A stretch of 55,057 bases of DNA from JADCGM01 sp943368345 (GCA_943368345.1 CALRKY020000021.1:1-55057); one strand, 5' to 3'. Shown: positions 8,494 through 18,281, counted from the stretch's first letter. The notes: generated by a model not told the origin, from the sequence alone. A program made the numbers and translations.

Positions 8494-9324
8494 ATGGCCT
8501 CCGCCAGAACCCATGACTATCATATCGTCAACGCCAGCCCCTGGCCGCTGATCGGCGCCTTTGCCGCGCTGGCGACGGCGGCAGGCGGCATCGGCTGGAT
8601 GCACGAACAGGCCTTTGGCCCCTGGGTGTTCGGCATGGGCGCGGTTGCGCTGCTCTATGTCTTCTACGCCTGGTGGGTCGATGTCGTTCACGAGGCGAAC
8701 ACCGGGGACCATACGCCGGTTGTGCAGTTGCATCACCGCTACGGCATGATCCTGTTCATCGCCTCCGAGGTGATGTTCTTCGTCGCCTGGTTCTGGGCCT
8801 ATTTCAACGCGTCCCTTTACCCATCGGCGGTTGAAGCGGTTGGCGGTGTCTGGCCACCGAAGGGGATCGAAGTGCTCGATCCGTTCGAATTTCCGCTGCT
8901 CAACACGCTGATCCTGCTGCTGTCCGGCACAACCGTGACTTGGGCGCACCACGCGCTGATCCACGGCGATCGGGAGGGGTTGAAGCGCGGCTTGTGGCTG
9001 ACCATCCTGCTCGGCATGCTGTTCACGGCGGTGCAGGCCTATGAATATAGCCATGCCGCCTTTGGCTTTGCGGGGAACATCTATGGCTCGACTTTCTACA
9101 TGGCGACCGGCTTCCACGGCTTCCATGTGCTGGTTGGCACGATCTTCCTGATCGTCTGCCTGAAGCGGACCTATAATGGCGACTTCACCCCGCAGCATCA
9201 CTTCGGGTTTGAAGCAGCGGCCTGGTATTGGCATTTCGTCGATGTCGTCTGGCTGTTCCTGTTCCTCGCCGTCTATGTCTGGGGCAGTCAGTTCGGCGCT
9301 GCGGTTATCGCCCACGGCGGTTGA
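8494..9324 (+). CDS. ctaE: Cytochrome c oxidase subunit III
   Basis: Integral subunit of 276 residues, seven helices expected. The N-terminal HDYHIVNASPWPLIGAF, the WWVDVVHEAN segment, IASEVMFFVAWFWAYF with its buried Glu, the GSTFYMATGFHGFHV stretch and the C-terminal AAAWYWHFVDVVWLFLF are all typical of COX3. This subunit stabilises subunit I and supports proton uptake. It sits 5 bases after ctaG in the same operon. Confidence 0.96.
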   Translation: MASARTHDYHIVNASPWPLIGAFAALATAAGGIGWMHEQAFGPWVFGMGAVALLYVFYAWWVDVVHEANTGDHTPVVQLHHRYGMILFIASEVMFFVAWFWAYFNASLYPSAVEAVGGVWPPKGIEVLDPFEFPLLNTLILLLSGTTVTWAHHALIHGDREGLKRGLWLTILLGMLFTAVQAYEYSHAAFGFAGNIYGSTFYMATGFHGFHVLVGTIFLIVCLKRTYNGDFTPQHHFGFEAAAWYWHFVDVVWLFLFLAVYVWGSQFGAAVIAHGG

Positions 9325-9325
9325 T

Positions 9326-9685
9326 ATGGTCGAGCCGGTCCGGGCAGGCGCACGCGGTCGCTGCCCGAGCTGTGGTTGGGGCCATATCTACGATGGACTG
9401 CTGTCACTCGCCCCGAGCTGTTCGCACTGCGGCCTGAACCTTGCGCGGTTCAACGTCGGTGACGGGGCTGCGGCCTTTCTGATCTTCCTGATCGGCGCGG
9501 TCATTGTCGGCCTTGCCATGTGGCTCGAGCTTTCTGCCTCTCCGCCGTGGTGGCTGCACGTCCTGCTGTGGGTGCCGCTGACGGTGATCGGCGCGGTCGC
9601 GGCGCTGCGGGTGAGCAAGGGCATTCTGCTGGCCCTCGAATATCGGCATGACGCTGCCGAAGGCCGGATCGACCCCGACGCATGA
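9326..9685 (+). CDS. DUF983 membrane protein with zinc ribbon
   Basis: 119 residues: a four-cysteine knuckle (GRCPSCGWGHIY and SCSHCGLN) followed by two hydrophobic helices near 46-66 and 75-95. This is the DUF983 layout. The family commonly sits between ctaE and SURF1 in alphaproteobacteria, which suggests oxidase biogenesis, but no biochemical role is established. ATG at 9326 follows the ctaE stop by one base, and its own stop overlaps the next start (ATGA). Confidence 0.85.
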   Translation: MVEPVRAGARGRCPSCGWGHIYDGLLSLAPSCSHCGLNLARFNVGDGAAAFLIFLIGAVIVGLAMWLELSASPPWWLHVLLWVPLTVIGAVAALRVSKGILLALEYRHDAAEGRIDPDA

Positions 9686-10296
9686 GCCGCAGGCTGCCCA
9701 TTGGCCCGACGCTCTTTGTCCTGCTGGCTGTGCCGGTGATGCTGGCGCTGGGCTATTGGCAGATGTTCGTGCGGGCACCGTGGAAGGATGCGGTGCTGAC
9801 CCAGCTTGCCGCTAACAGCAGCGCGCCGGTGATTGCGCTGCCGCAGCGTCTGTCGGGGGCATTGGCATTCCGGCGCGTCGAGGTGCGGTGTGCATCGCTG
9901 ATATCGCAGGGCATTGGCGGGGCTGCGGCCAGCGCAACGGGTGCACCCGGATTCCGCCATCTGGCCCTCTGCGAACCAGTGGGCGGAAAGCCCGTTCTGG
10001 TTTCGCTCGGCGTGGCCCGGGACCCCAAGCTGATGGTGCAGGTGCCCCGGCAGGGCAGGCATATTGGCCGGTTGGTCCCACGCAGCGGCATGCCAGCCTA
10101 CCTGCTGGTCAGCGAGACCCCGCTGCCGCCGTTGCTTGCCGAGACTCCGCCGGGGATCGCCACCATTCCCAACAGCCACCGCTCCTATGGGCTGCAATGG
10201 TGGCTGTTCGCGCTCAGCCTGTCGGTCATTTATCTGCTATATGTGCGGCGGTGGCGGCAGGGTCAGACGGTTGCGGCAGCGCCGCCGCGCCGCTAA
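9682..10296 (+). CDS. SURF1 family protein
   Basis: Oxidase assembly factor of the Surf1/Shy1 family, 204 residues, placing haem a into subunit I in characterised members. Two membrane helices frame a periplasmic domain: LFVLLAVPVMLALGYWQ (the family's L-G-x-W-Q motif) near the N-terminus, and the C-terminal NSHRSYGLQWW, again a family signature, leading into FALSLSVIYLLYV. It is shorter than many homologues (about 230-250), mainly in the middle domain. Coupled to DUF983 by ATGA. Confidence 0.88.
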   Translation: MSRRLPIGPTLFVLLAVPVMLALGYWQMFVRAPWKDAVLTQLAANSSAPVIALPQRLSGALAFRRVEVRCASLISQGIGGAAASATGAPGFRHLALCEPVGGKPVLVSLGVARDPKLMVQVPRQGRHIGRLVPRSGMPAYLLVSETPLPPLLAETPPGIATIPNSHRSYGLQWWLFALSLSVIYLLYVRRWRQGQTVAAAPPRR

Positions 10297-10306
10297 GCCG
10301 CAGCCC

Positions 10307-11701
10307 ATGCGGTATGTCAGCACCCGGGGCGCAGCCCCGATCCTTGATTTTGAAGCGGTGACCCTGGCGGGGCTGGCGGCCGACGGTGGCCTGTATCTGC
10401 CGGAGCAGTGGCCGCAGTTCAGCCGCGACGAGATCGCCGCCATGGCTGGCCTGTCCTATGTCGAGACAGCAGTGCGGGTGATGATGCCCTACATCGGCAC
10501 GGCCCTGAGCGAGGATGAGCTGCGCGGCCTGTGCCGGGAGGCTTATGGAAGCTTCGCCCATGAGGCGGTGACGCCGCTGAAACAGCTGGACGCGACCCAC
10601 TGGCTGCTGGAATTGTTCCATGGCCCGACGCTGGCGTTCAAGGATGTGGCGTTGCAATTGCTCGGCCTGTTGTTCGAGCGGTTCCTGTCGCGGCGGAGCG
10701 AGCATCTGACAGTGGTGGGCGCGACCTCCGGTGACACCGGGTCTGCCGCCATCCAGGCGCTGGCCGGACGGGACAAGGTCGATATATTCATGCTGCACCC
10801 GGCGGGTAAGGTGTCGGAGGTGCAACGGCGGCAGATGACGACGGTGATGGCGCCCAACGTCCACAATATCGCCATCGACGGCAATTTTGACGACGCGCAG
10901 GCGTTGGTGAAGGCGATGTTCAACGATGCGGGCTTTGCCTCGCGGTTCAACCTGTCGGCGGTGAATTCAATCAACTGGGCCAGGTTGATGGCGCAGGTGG
11001 TCTATTATTTCTACGCCGCCGTCCGCCTCGGTGCGCCGGAGCGGCCGGTTGCCTTTTCGGTTCCGACCGGCAATTTCGGTGATGTGTTTGCCGGCTATGT
11101 TGCATCCCGGATGGGCCTGCCGGTGGCCAAATTGATCGTGGCGACCAACGTCAATGATATCCTACACCGGGCGCTTAGCAGCGGCGATTATTCGACCGGG
11201 ACGGTGACGGCAACTGCGGCCCCGTCAATGGACATTCAGGTCAGTTCCAATTTTGAGCGGTTGCTGTTTGAACTCCACAGTCGGGACGGTTTGGCGAACG
11301 CTGCTGCCATGCGGGAATTTGAAGCGACGAAGCGGATGACGATTTCGGCCAATCAACTGGCGGGCGCTTCGCTGTTCGAAAGTGCCAGGATCGGCGAAGA
11401 CGGCATGGCGATGGCGCTGCGCTGGGCCGCCAGCAATTGCGGGGAGGTGATTGATCCGCACACCGCGATTGGCCTGATGGCAGCGCGTCGCGCTGCGCTC
11501 CCTGCCGGGATTCCGATTGTCACGCTGGCAACGGCGCACCCAGCGAAGTTCCGGGATGCGGTGGAACGCGCCACCGGTGTTCGCCCGGTGCTGCCACAGC
11601 GGATTGCCGGCCTGCACGACCGGGCGGAACGCTACGACTCGCTGCCTGCTGATCTCGCGACGATAGAGGCCTATGTCGCTGCACGGGCGGTGGCGCGTTG
11701 A
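10307..11701 (+). CDS. thrC: Threonine synthase
   Basis: PLP enzyme converting O-phosphohomoserine to threonine; 464 residues. The N-terminal MRYVSTRG with GLAADGGLYLPEQWP and the PLP lysine Lys112 in HGPTLAFKDVALQLLG are diagnostic, followed by GATSGDTGSAAI (phosphate-binding) and SFNLSAVNSINWARL-like sequence of the fold type II, long-form (E. coli/yeast type) enzyme. The start at 10307 lies 10 bases after SURF1; the in-frame extension to 10064 overlaps SURF1. The substrate comes from the homoserine branch, whose hom gene is at 38203. Confidence 0.95.
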   Translation: MRYVSTRGAAPILDFEAVTLAGLAADGGLYLPEQWPQFSRDEIAAMAGLSYVETAVRVMMPYIGTALSEDELRGLCREAYGSFAHEAVTPLKQLDATHWLLELFHGPTLAFKDVALQLLGLLFERFLSRRSEHLTVVGATSGDTGSAAIQALAGRDKVDIFMLHPAGKVSEVQRRQMTTVMAPNVHNIAIDGNFDDAQALVKAMFNDAGFASRFNLSAVNSINWARLMAQVVYYFYAAVRLGAPERPVAFSVPTGNFGDVFAGYVASRMGLPVAKLIVATNVNDILHRALSSGDYSTGTVTATAAPSMDIQVSSNFERLLFELHSRDGLANAAAMREFEATKRMTISANQLAGASLFESARIGEDGMAMALRWAASNCGEVIDPHTAIGLMAARRAALPAGIPIVTLATAHPAKFRDAVERATGVRPVLPQRIAGLHDRAERYDSLPADLATIEAYVAARAVAR

Positions 11702-12927
11702 GCGCCGAGCTCACCGCACTCGGCAATGGCCTGCGGATCGTGACCGTGGCGATGCCGGGGCTGGAAACCGTCGCCGTCGGGCTGCACGCCGAAAGCGGTT
11801 CGCGGCACGAAGCAGCTCCGGAAAACGGCGTTGCCCATATGGTCGAGCATATGGTGTTCAAGGGGACCAGGTCCCGCACGGCGCGCGGGATTGCGGAGGC
11901 GGTGGAAGATGTCGGCGGGGCGCTCAACGCCTATACCTCCCGCGACGGGACGACGTTTCACGCCAGGCTGCTGGCGGGCGACTTGCCGCTCGGGATTGAG
12001 CTGATCGCTGATCTGGTCCGCAATCCGCGTCTGGATGCCGATGAGCTCGAGCGGGAAAAGGGCGTGGTGCTGTCCGAACTGGGCGAGGCGCGCGATACCC
12101 CGGATGATATTGTGTTCGACAATCTGCAGGGCGCGGCCTTTCCGGGGCAGGCGCTCGGTCGGTCAATCCTGGGGGACGAGGCGAGCATCGCGGCGCTGAC
12201 GACGGACGCGCTGCGCGGCTGGCTTGCCAGCCAGTATCGACCCGAATCCCTGATCCTTAGCGTTGCCGGCAAGGTCGATCATGCGGCGGTGGTCCACCAA
12301 GCCGAGCTTTTGTTCGGTGATCTGGTGCCCGGCCGGCGTCAGGCGGCGGCTGCCGCTACATTTGGTGGCGGTGTCCATCTCGACAGCCGCCGCTTTGAGC
12401 AGGCGCATATGACACTGGGGTTCGAGGGGGTTGCGACCCGCGATCCGGATCAATTGCCGCTGCGGCTATTTTCAGAAGCGCTGGGCGGCGGCATGTCATC
12501 CCGCCTGTTCCAGGAGCTGCGGGAGGAGCGCGGGCTGGCCTACAGCATCTACAGCTCTGATGTGCATTATGAGGATACCGGGCTGTTCACCATCTATCTG
12601 GCGACGGCCCGACGCGATGCGGCGCGCGCGCTGGCATTGGTTGACCGGGTGATGGCCGAAACTGTGGAATCCCTCGAGCAACGGGAGGTTGACCGGGCAC
12701 GGGCGCAGTCCAAGGCAGGCCTGCTGATGGCGCTCGAATCGGCGCAGGGCCAGGCGGATTTCTGGGCACGGGGGTTGGCTGTGTACGGAAAGCTGATGCC
12801 GCCCTCGCATCTGGTGGCCGAACTGGACGCGATCACTGTCGATCAGGTCCGCGCTGCCGGCCGTCGGGTGCTGTCCGGACCACGGGCCATCGCCCAGGTT
12901 GGCGCGCCCAAGCTCAAGGCAGCGTGA
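11698..12927 (+). CDS. M16 family zinc peptidase (processing peptidase-like)
   Basis: 409 residues with the inverted zinc motif H47-x2-E50-H51 (GVAHMVEHMVFKGT) and a downstream glutamate-rich helix (EREKGVVLSELGEARD), then the second M16 half with the R/Y-type FQELREERGLAYSIYS. The family includes the bacterial relatives of mitochondrial processing peptidase beta and clamps short peptides; a role in signal or linker peptide breakdown is likely. The TTG at 11698 overlaps the thrC stop (TTGA) and gives the usual SAELTALGNGLRIVT opening; no upstream ATG is possible without entering thrC. Confidence 0.9.
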   Translation: MSAELTALGNGLRIVTVAMPGLETVAVGLHAESGSRHEAAPENGVAHMVEHMVFKGTRSRTARGIAEAVEDVGGALNAYTSRDGTTFHARLLAGDLPLGIELIADLVRNPRLDADELEREKGVVLSELGEARDTPDDIVFDNLQGAAFPGQALGRSILGDEASIAALTTDALRGWLASQYRPESLILSVAGKVDHAAVVHQAELLFGDLVPGRRQAAAAATFGGGVHLDSRRFEQAHMTLGFEGVATRDPDQLPLRLFSEALGGGMSSRLFQELREERGLAYSIYSSDVHYEDTGLFTIYLATARRDAARALALVDRVMAETVESLEQREVDRARAQSKAGLLMALESAQGQADFWARGLAVYGKLMPPSHLVAELDAITVDQVRAAGRRVLSGPRAIAQVGAPKLKAA

Positions 12928-13790
12928 TGGACGTTCAGACTATCATTGCCGAGCCGTGGCCGGATTTTGCCCTGCTCGACTCCGGCGGTGGGCGGAAGCT
13001 CGAACGCTATGGCAAGCACCGGTTCATCCGACCGGAAGCGCAGGCGCTGTGGCAGCCGAGCCTGGATGACTGGACAGCGGACGGTGAATTTGTCGGCGGG
13101 TCGGACGAGGATGGCGGTGGTCGCTGGGCGCTGCAACAGGGCGTGCCGCAGGCCTGGCCGCTGTCGCGCGGCGATGTGCGTTTCTGGGCCTCCAACACTC
13201 CGTTTCGCCACATGGCATTCTTCCCGGACATGGCTCCGCAGTGGGATTGGATGCGGGAGCGGACGGCGCCGGGGGCAGAGGTGCTCAACTTGTTCGGCTA
13301 TACTGGCGTTGGCAGCCTGATGTGCGCGGCGGCCGGAGCACGGATCACCCATGTCGATGCCTCGCGGAAGTCGATTGGCGCGGCGGCAGAGAATCAAAAA
13401 CTCAGCGCGATGTCCGACAAGCCGATCCGCTGGATCGTCGATGACGCCGGCAAATTCACCGCCCGGGAAGTCCGGCGCGGCAAACGCTATGACGGGATCA
13501 TGCTGGATCCGCCCCGGTTCGGGCGCGGGCCGGAGGGTGAGGTCTGGCATCTGGAGGAAGGGTTGCCAGGACTGCTCGGGAATTGCCGCAAGCTGCTCGA
13601 CGCCAACTCATCCTTTCTGGTGCTGACGGTCTATGCGATCCGCATGTCAGCGATTGCCATCGGCAACCTGATGATCGAGCATTGCGGTGACCTTGGCGGC
13701 AGCATTGAATGCGGCGAGATGACGATCCGTGAAGAGACAAGCGGTCGCTTGCTGCCAACCGCCATCTTCGCCCGCTGGTCGCGGACCTAA
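12927..13790 (+). CDS. Class I SAM-dependent RNA methyltransferase-like protein (COG1092 type)
   Basis: 287 residues with a Rossmann methyltransferase core: motif I as EVLNLFGYTGVGSLMCAAAG, HVDASRKSIGAAAENQKL for the SAM ribose, and motif IV as MLDPPRFGRG, close to the D-P-P-K/R-F-x-R segment of RlmI/RlmK-type 23S rRNA methyltransferases. No PUA domain is present at the N-terminus, so target recognition differs from E. coli RlmI. The RNA target is not determined. ATG overlaps the stop of the M16 gene (GTGATG context). Last gene of the ctaC-to-methyltransferase string. Confidence 0.82.
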   Translation: MDVQTIIAEPWPDFALLDSGGGRKLERYGKHRFIRPEAQALWQPSLDDWTADGEFVGGSDEDGGGRWALQQGVPQAWPLSRGDVRFWASNTPFRHMAFFPDMAPQWDWMRERTAPGAEVLNLFGYTGVGSLMCAAAGARITHVDASRKSIGAAAENQKLSAMSDKPIRWIVDDAGKFTAREVRRGKRYDGIMLDPPRFGRGPEGEVWHLEEGLPGLLGNCRKLLDANSSFLVLTVYAIRMSAIAIGNLMIEHCGDLGGSIECGEMTIREETSGRLLPTAIFARWSRT

Positions 13791-15331
13791 GCCCGCTTTT
13801 CTTTATTTGAGGATGCTTCAGCAACGCGGGTACCGCCGGAGCGGACGCGCTTCAACTTGCCCATTTCGGCCTTGAACCGACCCAGCTCGCTACCGGTCAG
13901 CTGGGTACCGCTGGCAAATTTGGCGCTGCGCGGGTCGATGGCCCGGCCATTCTGCCAGACTTCATAGTGGAGGTGCGGTCCGGTCGACATGCCGGTTGAC
14001 CCGACCAGCCCGACGCGCTCCCCCTGCGCAACCCGCTCGCCGGACCGGACATTGATCCGGCTGAGATGGGCATAGGCGGTTGACAGGCCCTTGCCGTGAT
14101 CGACCCGGACATAATTGCCGTGGCCACCGTGCCAGCCGGCAAATGTGACGGTTCCGCCCGCCGCTGCCAGTACCGGTGCGCCGGCTCCGGCCGCAAAATC
14201 GACACCGCGGTGCATGCGGGAATAGCCGAGGATCGGGTGCATCCGGAAGCCAAAGCCCGACGTCAGAGCCGCCCCGTCAACCGGGGTGCGCATCAGACCT
14301 TTGCGGGCGCTGCTGCCGTCCGACACATAGAATTGCGACTTGCCGACCAGCGGCCAGCGCATGACGGCTGCGTCCTTGCGCCCGTCAATCGCGGCATAAA
14401 GAAGATTGCCGGTTTCGGTCTCTCCGGTTTCGGCCCGGCGGTGCGCCACGATGATGTCGAACCGGTCAGCACCGCGCACATCCCGGCTGATGTCCAAGCG
14501 GTGCGACAGGGCCTTGATCGCCTCCGACACCAGATTGGCTGGAATTCCGGCTGCCCGGGCGGCGCGGTACAGACTGGAGCCGACCCGTCCGGAGACGCGC
14601 AGCGGGGTATTGTCTACCTTGATCGGGATGCGCTTGACGGCAAGTGCCCCCGCTTCATCGCGGTTGACCTCAATCTTCAGGTCAAATGCTGCCCGGAAGG
14701 CGAGGCTTTCCAGTGGGCGCGGTACGGACTTGGTGTCGCGGCGACCGAGGACGACGTTGAGGCTAGTGCCGGGGCGAACCGACTTCATTGCCACAGCGCC
14801 GGACAGCAGGTTGGTCAGGGTGCTGACTTCTTCGGCGCCAACACCGGCGCGGCGCAACGCGCTCGACAGGCTGTCGGCTTTGCGTAGCCGGGCCGTCACT
14901 TCGATCCTTGGGCGTTCGGGGGCCTCCGCCAGTCGGGAAACCCGGTTGGTCGGCAGTGGTGCCGCGCCCGAGGTACCGCCGAGTGCCAACGGCTGGATCA
15001 TGTCCGGCGTCGCCAGCGCGACCTGAGACGGCAGCATCGCCGGTTGCATCGCCGTTGGCAGCGGCACCGGATCAAAGCCAAGCGTGATCGCCCCGTAGGT
15101 CAGGGCGGCAAGTGTAGCCAACCCGCGCCACCAGGTCCGCGACCCGATGGCATTGCCCAGATCAACCGTCAGTTCAACGTCGGCAAGCGCTGCCAGGTCG
15201 GCGCGCGTTGGCATGGTCAGCAGCTTGAGGCGTGGCGGCACAAACCGGACGCCCGATCCGGCAACGCCTGCAGCTTCCAAAGTGCGCAACGCTGGTTGAA
15301 ACACGAAGCGAGCCCCCGCCCAAAAATCCAT
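13787..15331 (-). CDS. M23 family metallopeptidase (LytM domain, membrane anchored)
   Basis: 514 residues from the ATG at 15331. One membrane helix (TWWRGLATLAALTYGAITLG) follows a cytoplasmic segment of about 90 residues. The central region resembles the OapA/LysM-like domains of cell-wall endopeptidases. The C-terminal LytM domain has a full zinc site: H-x3-D in MHRGVDFAAG and the H-x-H of TGPHLHYEVWQNG. It probably cuts peptidoglycan cross-links in the periplasm. An in-frame TTG at 15400 could extend it by 23 residues; I prefer the ATG. It ends tail-to-tail with the methyltransferase, overlapping by 4 bases. Confidence 0.88.
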   Translation of the reverse strand: MDFWAGARFVFQPALRTLEAAGVAGSGVRFVPPRLKLLTMPTRADLAALADVELTVDLGNAIGSRTWWRGLATLAALTYGAITLGFDPVPLPTAMQPAMLPSQVALATPDMIQPLALGGTSGAAPLPTNRVSRLAEAPERPRIEVTARLRKADSLSSALRRAGVGAEEVSTLTNLLSGAVAMKSVRPGTSLNVVLGRRDTKSVPRPLESLAFRAAFDLKIEVNRDEAGALAVKRIPIKVDNTPLRVSGRVGSSLYRAARAAGIPANLVSEAIKALSHRLDISRDVRGADRFDIIVAHRRAETGETETGNLLYAAIDGRKDAAVMRWPLVGKSQFYVSDGSSARKGLMRTPVDGAALTSGFGFRMHPILGYSRMHRGVDFAAGAGAPVLAAAGGTVTFAGWHGGHGNYVRVDHGKGLSTAYAHLSRINVRSGERVAQGERVGLVGSTGMSTGPHLHYEVWQNGRAIDPRSAKFASGTQLTGSELGRFKAEMGKLKRVRSGGTRVAEASSNKEKRA

Positions 15332-15747
15332 CCGAAACCCAGGGAAGTGCGACCCGCCCCAACGTGAACCGAAACTGTCTGCCACTAAGGTTAATGTCAA
15401 CTAAACCGTGACCGAAATTGGCAAGGATTACGGTGAGTCGAAGGGGTTAGCCCGCCGAGTTGAGTCGGCACCGCCAGACCGCCAATCGGATTTGCGGCGC
15501 GTCTCCCGTCACCTGCTACCCCGGTCCGGGTGCAGGATTGCAGACTATGGTGTGATTACAGCGAAAAAGCCGCCCACTGGACCGGAAAACGCTCCATATC
15601 TTGTGCCTTTGGAAAGGAGCACCACATAGTCTTGAATCTGTCATTCAAACGTGTCAGGTTCTCGTCAGGTCACCCACTGTTTGGGGGTAGGATGAAGCGT
15701 CGGGTTCAGCGCTTGTCGGGTTGGGGTTCGTACCCCGGGCCTGCCGC
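15332..15747. other. Divergent intergenic region with a possible short upstream ORF
   Basis: About 350-416 bases between the divergent M23 and helicase genes, depending on the M23 start. No RNA gene or strong terminator is seen. A short reading frame from ATG 15691 (19 codons, basic at the start) ends in an ATGA that overlaps the helicase start at 15748, which could couple helicase translation to it. Other small frames here lack supporting signals. Confidence 0.4.
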
Positions 15748-18276
15748 ATGACCGGACTTGCCCCAGCCTCCCTGACCGCCGTGCTCGGGCCGACCAATAC
15801 CGGCAAGACCCATCTGGCTGTGGAACGGATGTGCGGCCATGCCTCCGGCATGATCGGCTTCCCGCTGCGGCTGCTGGCGCGCGAAGTCTATGACCGGGTG
15901 GTGAAGTTGAAGGGCGCAGCGCAGGTGGCGCTGATCACCGGTGAGGAGAAAATCCTGCCAGCCACCGCCCGCTATTTCCTCTGCACGGCGGAATCGATGC
16001 CGACCGACCGCGAGGTGTCGTTTCTGGCGCTGGACGAGGCGCAGACCGGGGCGGACCTGGAGCGCGGCCATGTGTTTACCGACCGGCTGCTGCACATGCG
16101 CGGCTATTCGGAGACGATGCTGCTGGGGTCGGAGACGCTGCGCCCGCTCATCCGGCGGTTGCTGCCGGACGCGGACATTGTCGGGCGGCCGCGATTTTCG
16201 ACATTAAGCTACGGCGCGCCGAAAAAGCTGTCGCGACTGCCAAAGCGCTCGGCCATCGTCGCGTTCACCGCTCAGGATGTTTATGCGCTGGCGGAGATGC
16301 TGCGGCGTCACAAGGGTGGGGCTGCGGTGGTGATGGGCGGCCTGTCGCCCCGGACCCGCAATGCGCAGGTTGAACTCTATCAGTCCGGCGAGGTCGATTA
16401 TCTGGTCGCAACTGATGCCATCGGCATGGGGCTCAACATGGACATCGGCCATGTCGCCTTTGCCTCGCTCAGCAAATTTGACGGTCACCGCCACCGCCGC
16501 CTGACCACGGCGGAAATGGCGCAGATTGCAGGCCGTGCCGGTCGCTATCAACGCGACGGCAGTTTCGGGGTGGTCCAGCTCGGCAAGGAGGCCGCCGCCG
16601 GCTTCGAGCCAGAGGAAATCGAGGCGATTGAGGGGCACAGCTTCCCGCCGCTCGAGCAGTTGGTGTGGCGCAACGCCCGGCTCGACTATGGCTCGCTGCC
16701 GCGCCTGCTCGCCTCGCTGGAGCATCGTCCGCACTCGCCCCATCTGATGCGGGCGGGAGATGCCATCGACCATGTCGTGCTGAAGCGACTGGCGGCGGAT
16801 CCGGCCATCGCCGACCGGGTCGGCACGCCGGGTCGATTGCAGCGCCTGTGGGCGGCGTGCAGCCTGCCGGACTACCGGAAGACCGGGCCGGAACAGCATG
16901 CGCGGCTGGTCAGCCGGGTTTTCAAACATCTGTCGGAAGGGGATGGCAATATCCCGGCCGAATGGATCAATGCCGAGGTCACGCAGCTCGACAATATGAA
17001 CGGCGATATCGCGACGTTGAGCGACCGGATCGCGGCGGCGCGGACCTGGACCTATGCCGCCCACCGCGCCGACTGGTTGGCGGAACCGGCGCACTGGGCT
17101 GAACGCACCCGCGCGCTGGAGGATAAATTGTCCGACGCGCTCCACCAGCGGCTGACCCAGCGCTTTGTCGACCGGCGGACGGCAGTTCTGCTGCGTGGGC
17201 TGAAGGCGCGGGACCGTGACCTTGGCGTTGAGATCGACGCCGACGGGTCCGTGGCTGTCGAAGGGGAGGTTATCGGCACGCTGGCCGGGTTCCGCTTCCG
17301 CGCCGATCCGGCGGCAAAGGCGGGCGAGAAACGCATGCTGCTCGCCGCTGCTGAACGCCGATTGAACAGCGAATTTGCGCAGCGGGCGAAATTGCTCGCG
17401 GCATCGGCGGATGCGGCATTTGCGTTGGTGTTCGACGGGACGATGCCGCCGCGCATCACCTGGAACGGTGCGGTGATCGGGTCACTGGCGCAGGGACGCG
17501 ATGCCCTCAACGCCAAGGTCCGGCTGGATCGCAGCCTCGAAGTGCTGACAATTGCCGACAAGGCCCGGGTGACAGCGCGATTGGCGACATGGTTAACCAG
17601 CCAAAGCGGGCGGCATCTGACGCCGTTGGTGCGGGTCGGGGCGCTGTGCGCCACACCGCCTGTGCCAGGCGAGCTTTCGCAGGCGGCGCGCGGGCTGATC
17701 ATTCAGCTGGTCGAAAATCTCGGCTGTCTGGTCCGCGACCGTGTGGCCGCGCAGATCGAGGCGCTCGACCGCTCGGACCGGCGCATCCTGTCGCAATATG
17801 GTGTCCGGATCGGCACCGCCCATGTGTTCATCGCCTCGTTGCTGCGCCCGGAACCGACCCGCTGGCGGCTGGCTCTGTGGGCGGTTCACCGGGGTGTCCT
17901 CGCCGCACCGCCGCCGCCACAGGCCGGCCGGGTGTCGGTTGAGGTGCTGGCCGATGCCCCGGCCAATTTCTATGACGTCGCGGGCTATTGGCCGGTGGGT
18001 TCGGAGGCGGTGCGCATCGATATTGTCGAACGTCTGGCCCGGGCGATGCACGACAAGCGGGAGGGGCGGACGGCCTTCGTCCCCGATGTGATGTGGCAGA
18101 CCAGCGCCGGGCTCAGCCGCGAGGGCTTTGCCCGGTTGATGCGCGCCCTTGGCTATAAGCCCAGGCTGGTTGACGGGGCCTCTGCGTTCGCGTGGCACGG
18201 TGCGCGCCGACCGGCCCCGCCGCCCCAGGTCAACAGCAGTTCACCGTTTTCGGTTCTTGCCAGCATGAGGAGGTAA
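15748..18276 (+). CDS. SUV3/MgpS-like ATP-dependent RNA helicase
   Basis: 842 residues. Superfamily 2 motifs: Walker A GPTNTGKTH (14-22), Walker B/DExH as LDEAQ (95-99), and motif VI QIAGRAGRY. The SUV3 signature is the opening AVLGPTNTGKTHLAVERM and the GHRHRRLTTAEMAQIAGRAGR segment. Mitochondrial SUV3 unwinds RNA for degradation; bacterial homologues are little studied. A long C-terminal half (about 400-830) carries no motif I can name. ATG at 15748 was chosen as it abuts the conserved core; TTG 15721 would add nine residues. The stop lies within the Shine-Dalgarno of the following S4 gene, so the pair is coupled. Confidence 0.88.
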   Translation: MTGLAPASLTAVLGPTNTGKTHLAVERMCGHASGMIGFPLRLLAREVYDRVVKLKGAAQVALITGEEKILPATARYFLCTAESMPTDREVSFLALDEAQTGADLERGHVFTDRLLHMRGYSETMLLGSETLRPLIRRLLPDADIVGRPRFSTLSYGAPKKLSRLPKRSAIVAFTAQDVYALAEMLRRHKGGAAVVMGGLSPRTRNAQVELYQSGEVDYLVATDAIGMGLNMDIGHVAFASLSKFDGHRHRRLTTAEMAQIAGRAGRYQRDGSFGVVQLGKEAAAGFEPEEIEAIEGHSFPPLEQLVWRNARLDYGSLPRLLASLEHRPHSPHLMRAGDAIDHVVLKRLAADPAIADRVGTPGRLQRLWAACSLPDYRKTGPEQHARLVSRVFKHLSEGDGNIPAEWINAEVTQLDNMNGDIATLSDRIAAARTWTYAAHRADWLAEPAHWAERTRALEDKLSDALHQRLTQRFVDRRTAVLLRGLKARDRDLGVEIDADGSVAVEGEVIGTLAGFRFRADPAAKAGEKRMLLAAAERRLNSEFAQRAKLLAASADAAFALVFDGTMPPRITWNGAVIGSLAQGRDALNAKVRLDRSLEVLTIADKARVTARLATWLTSQSGRHLTPLVRVGALCATPPVPGELSQAARGLIIQLVENLGCLVRDRVAAQIEALDRSDRRILSQYGVRIGTAHVFIASLLRPEPTRWRLALWAVHRGVLAAPPPPQAGRVSVEVLADAPANFYDVAGYWPVGSEAVRIDIVERLARAMHDKREGRTAFVPDVMWQTSAGLSREGFARLMRALGYKPRLVDGASAFAWHGARRPAPPPQVNSSSPFSVLASMRR

Positions 18277-18281
18277 CGCCT

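Noticed and set aside
9000..9325. Longer start for DUF983 at 9176
   Set aside because: It would overlap ctaE by 150 bases; ATG 9326 follows the ctaE stop directly and begins the zinc-ribbon domain.
15374..15404. CtrA-type binding site (TTAA-N7-TTAA) before the M23 gene
   Set aside because: The half sites are one base off the required spacing and one is TTAG.
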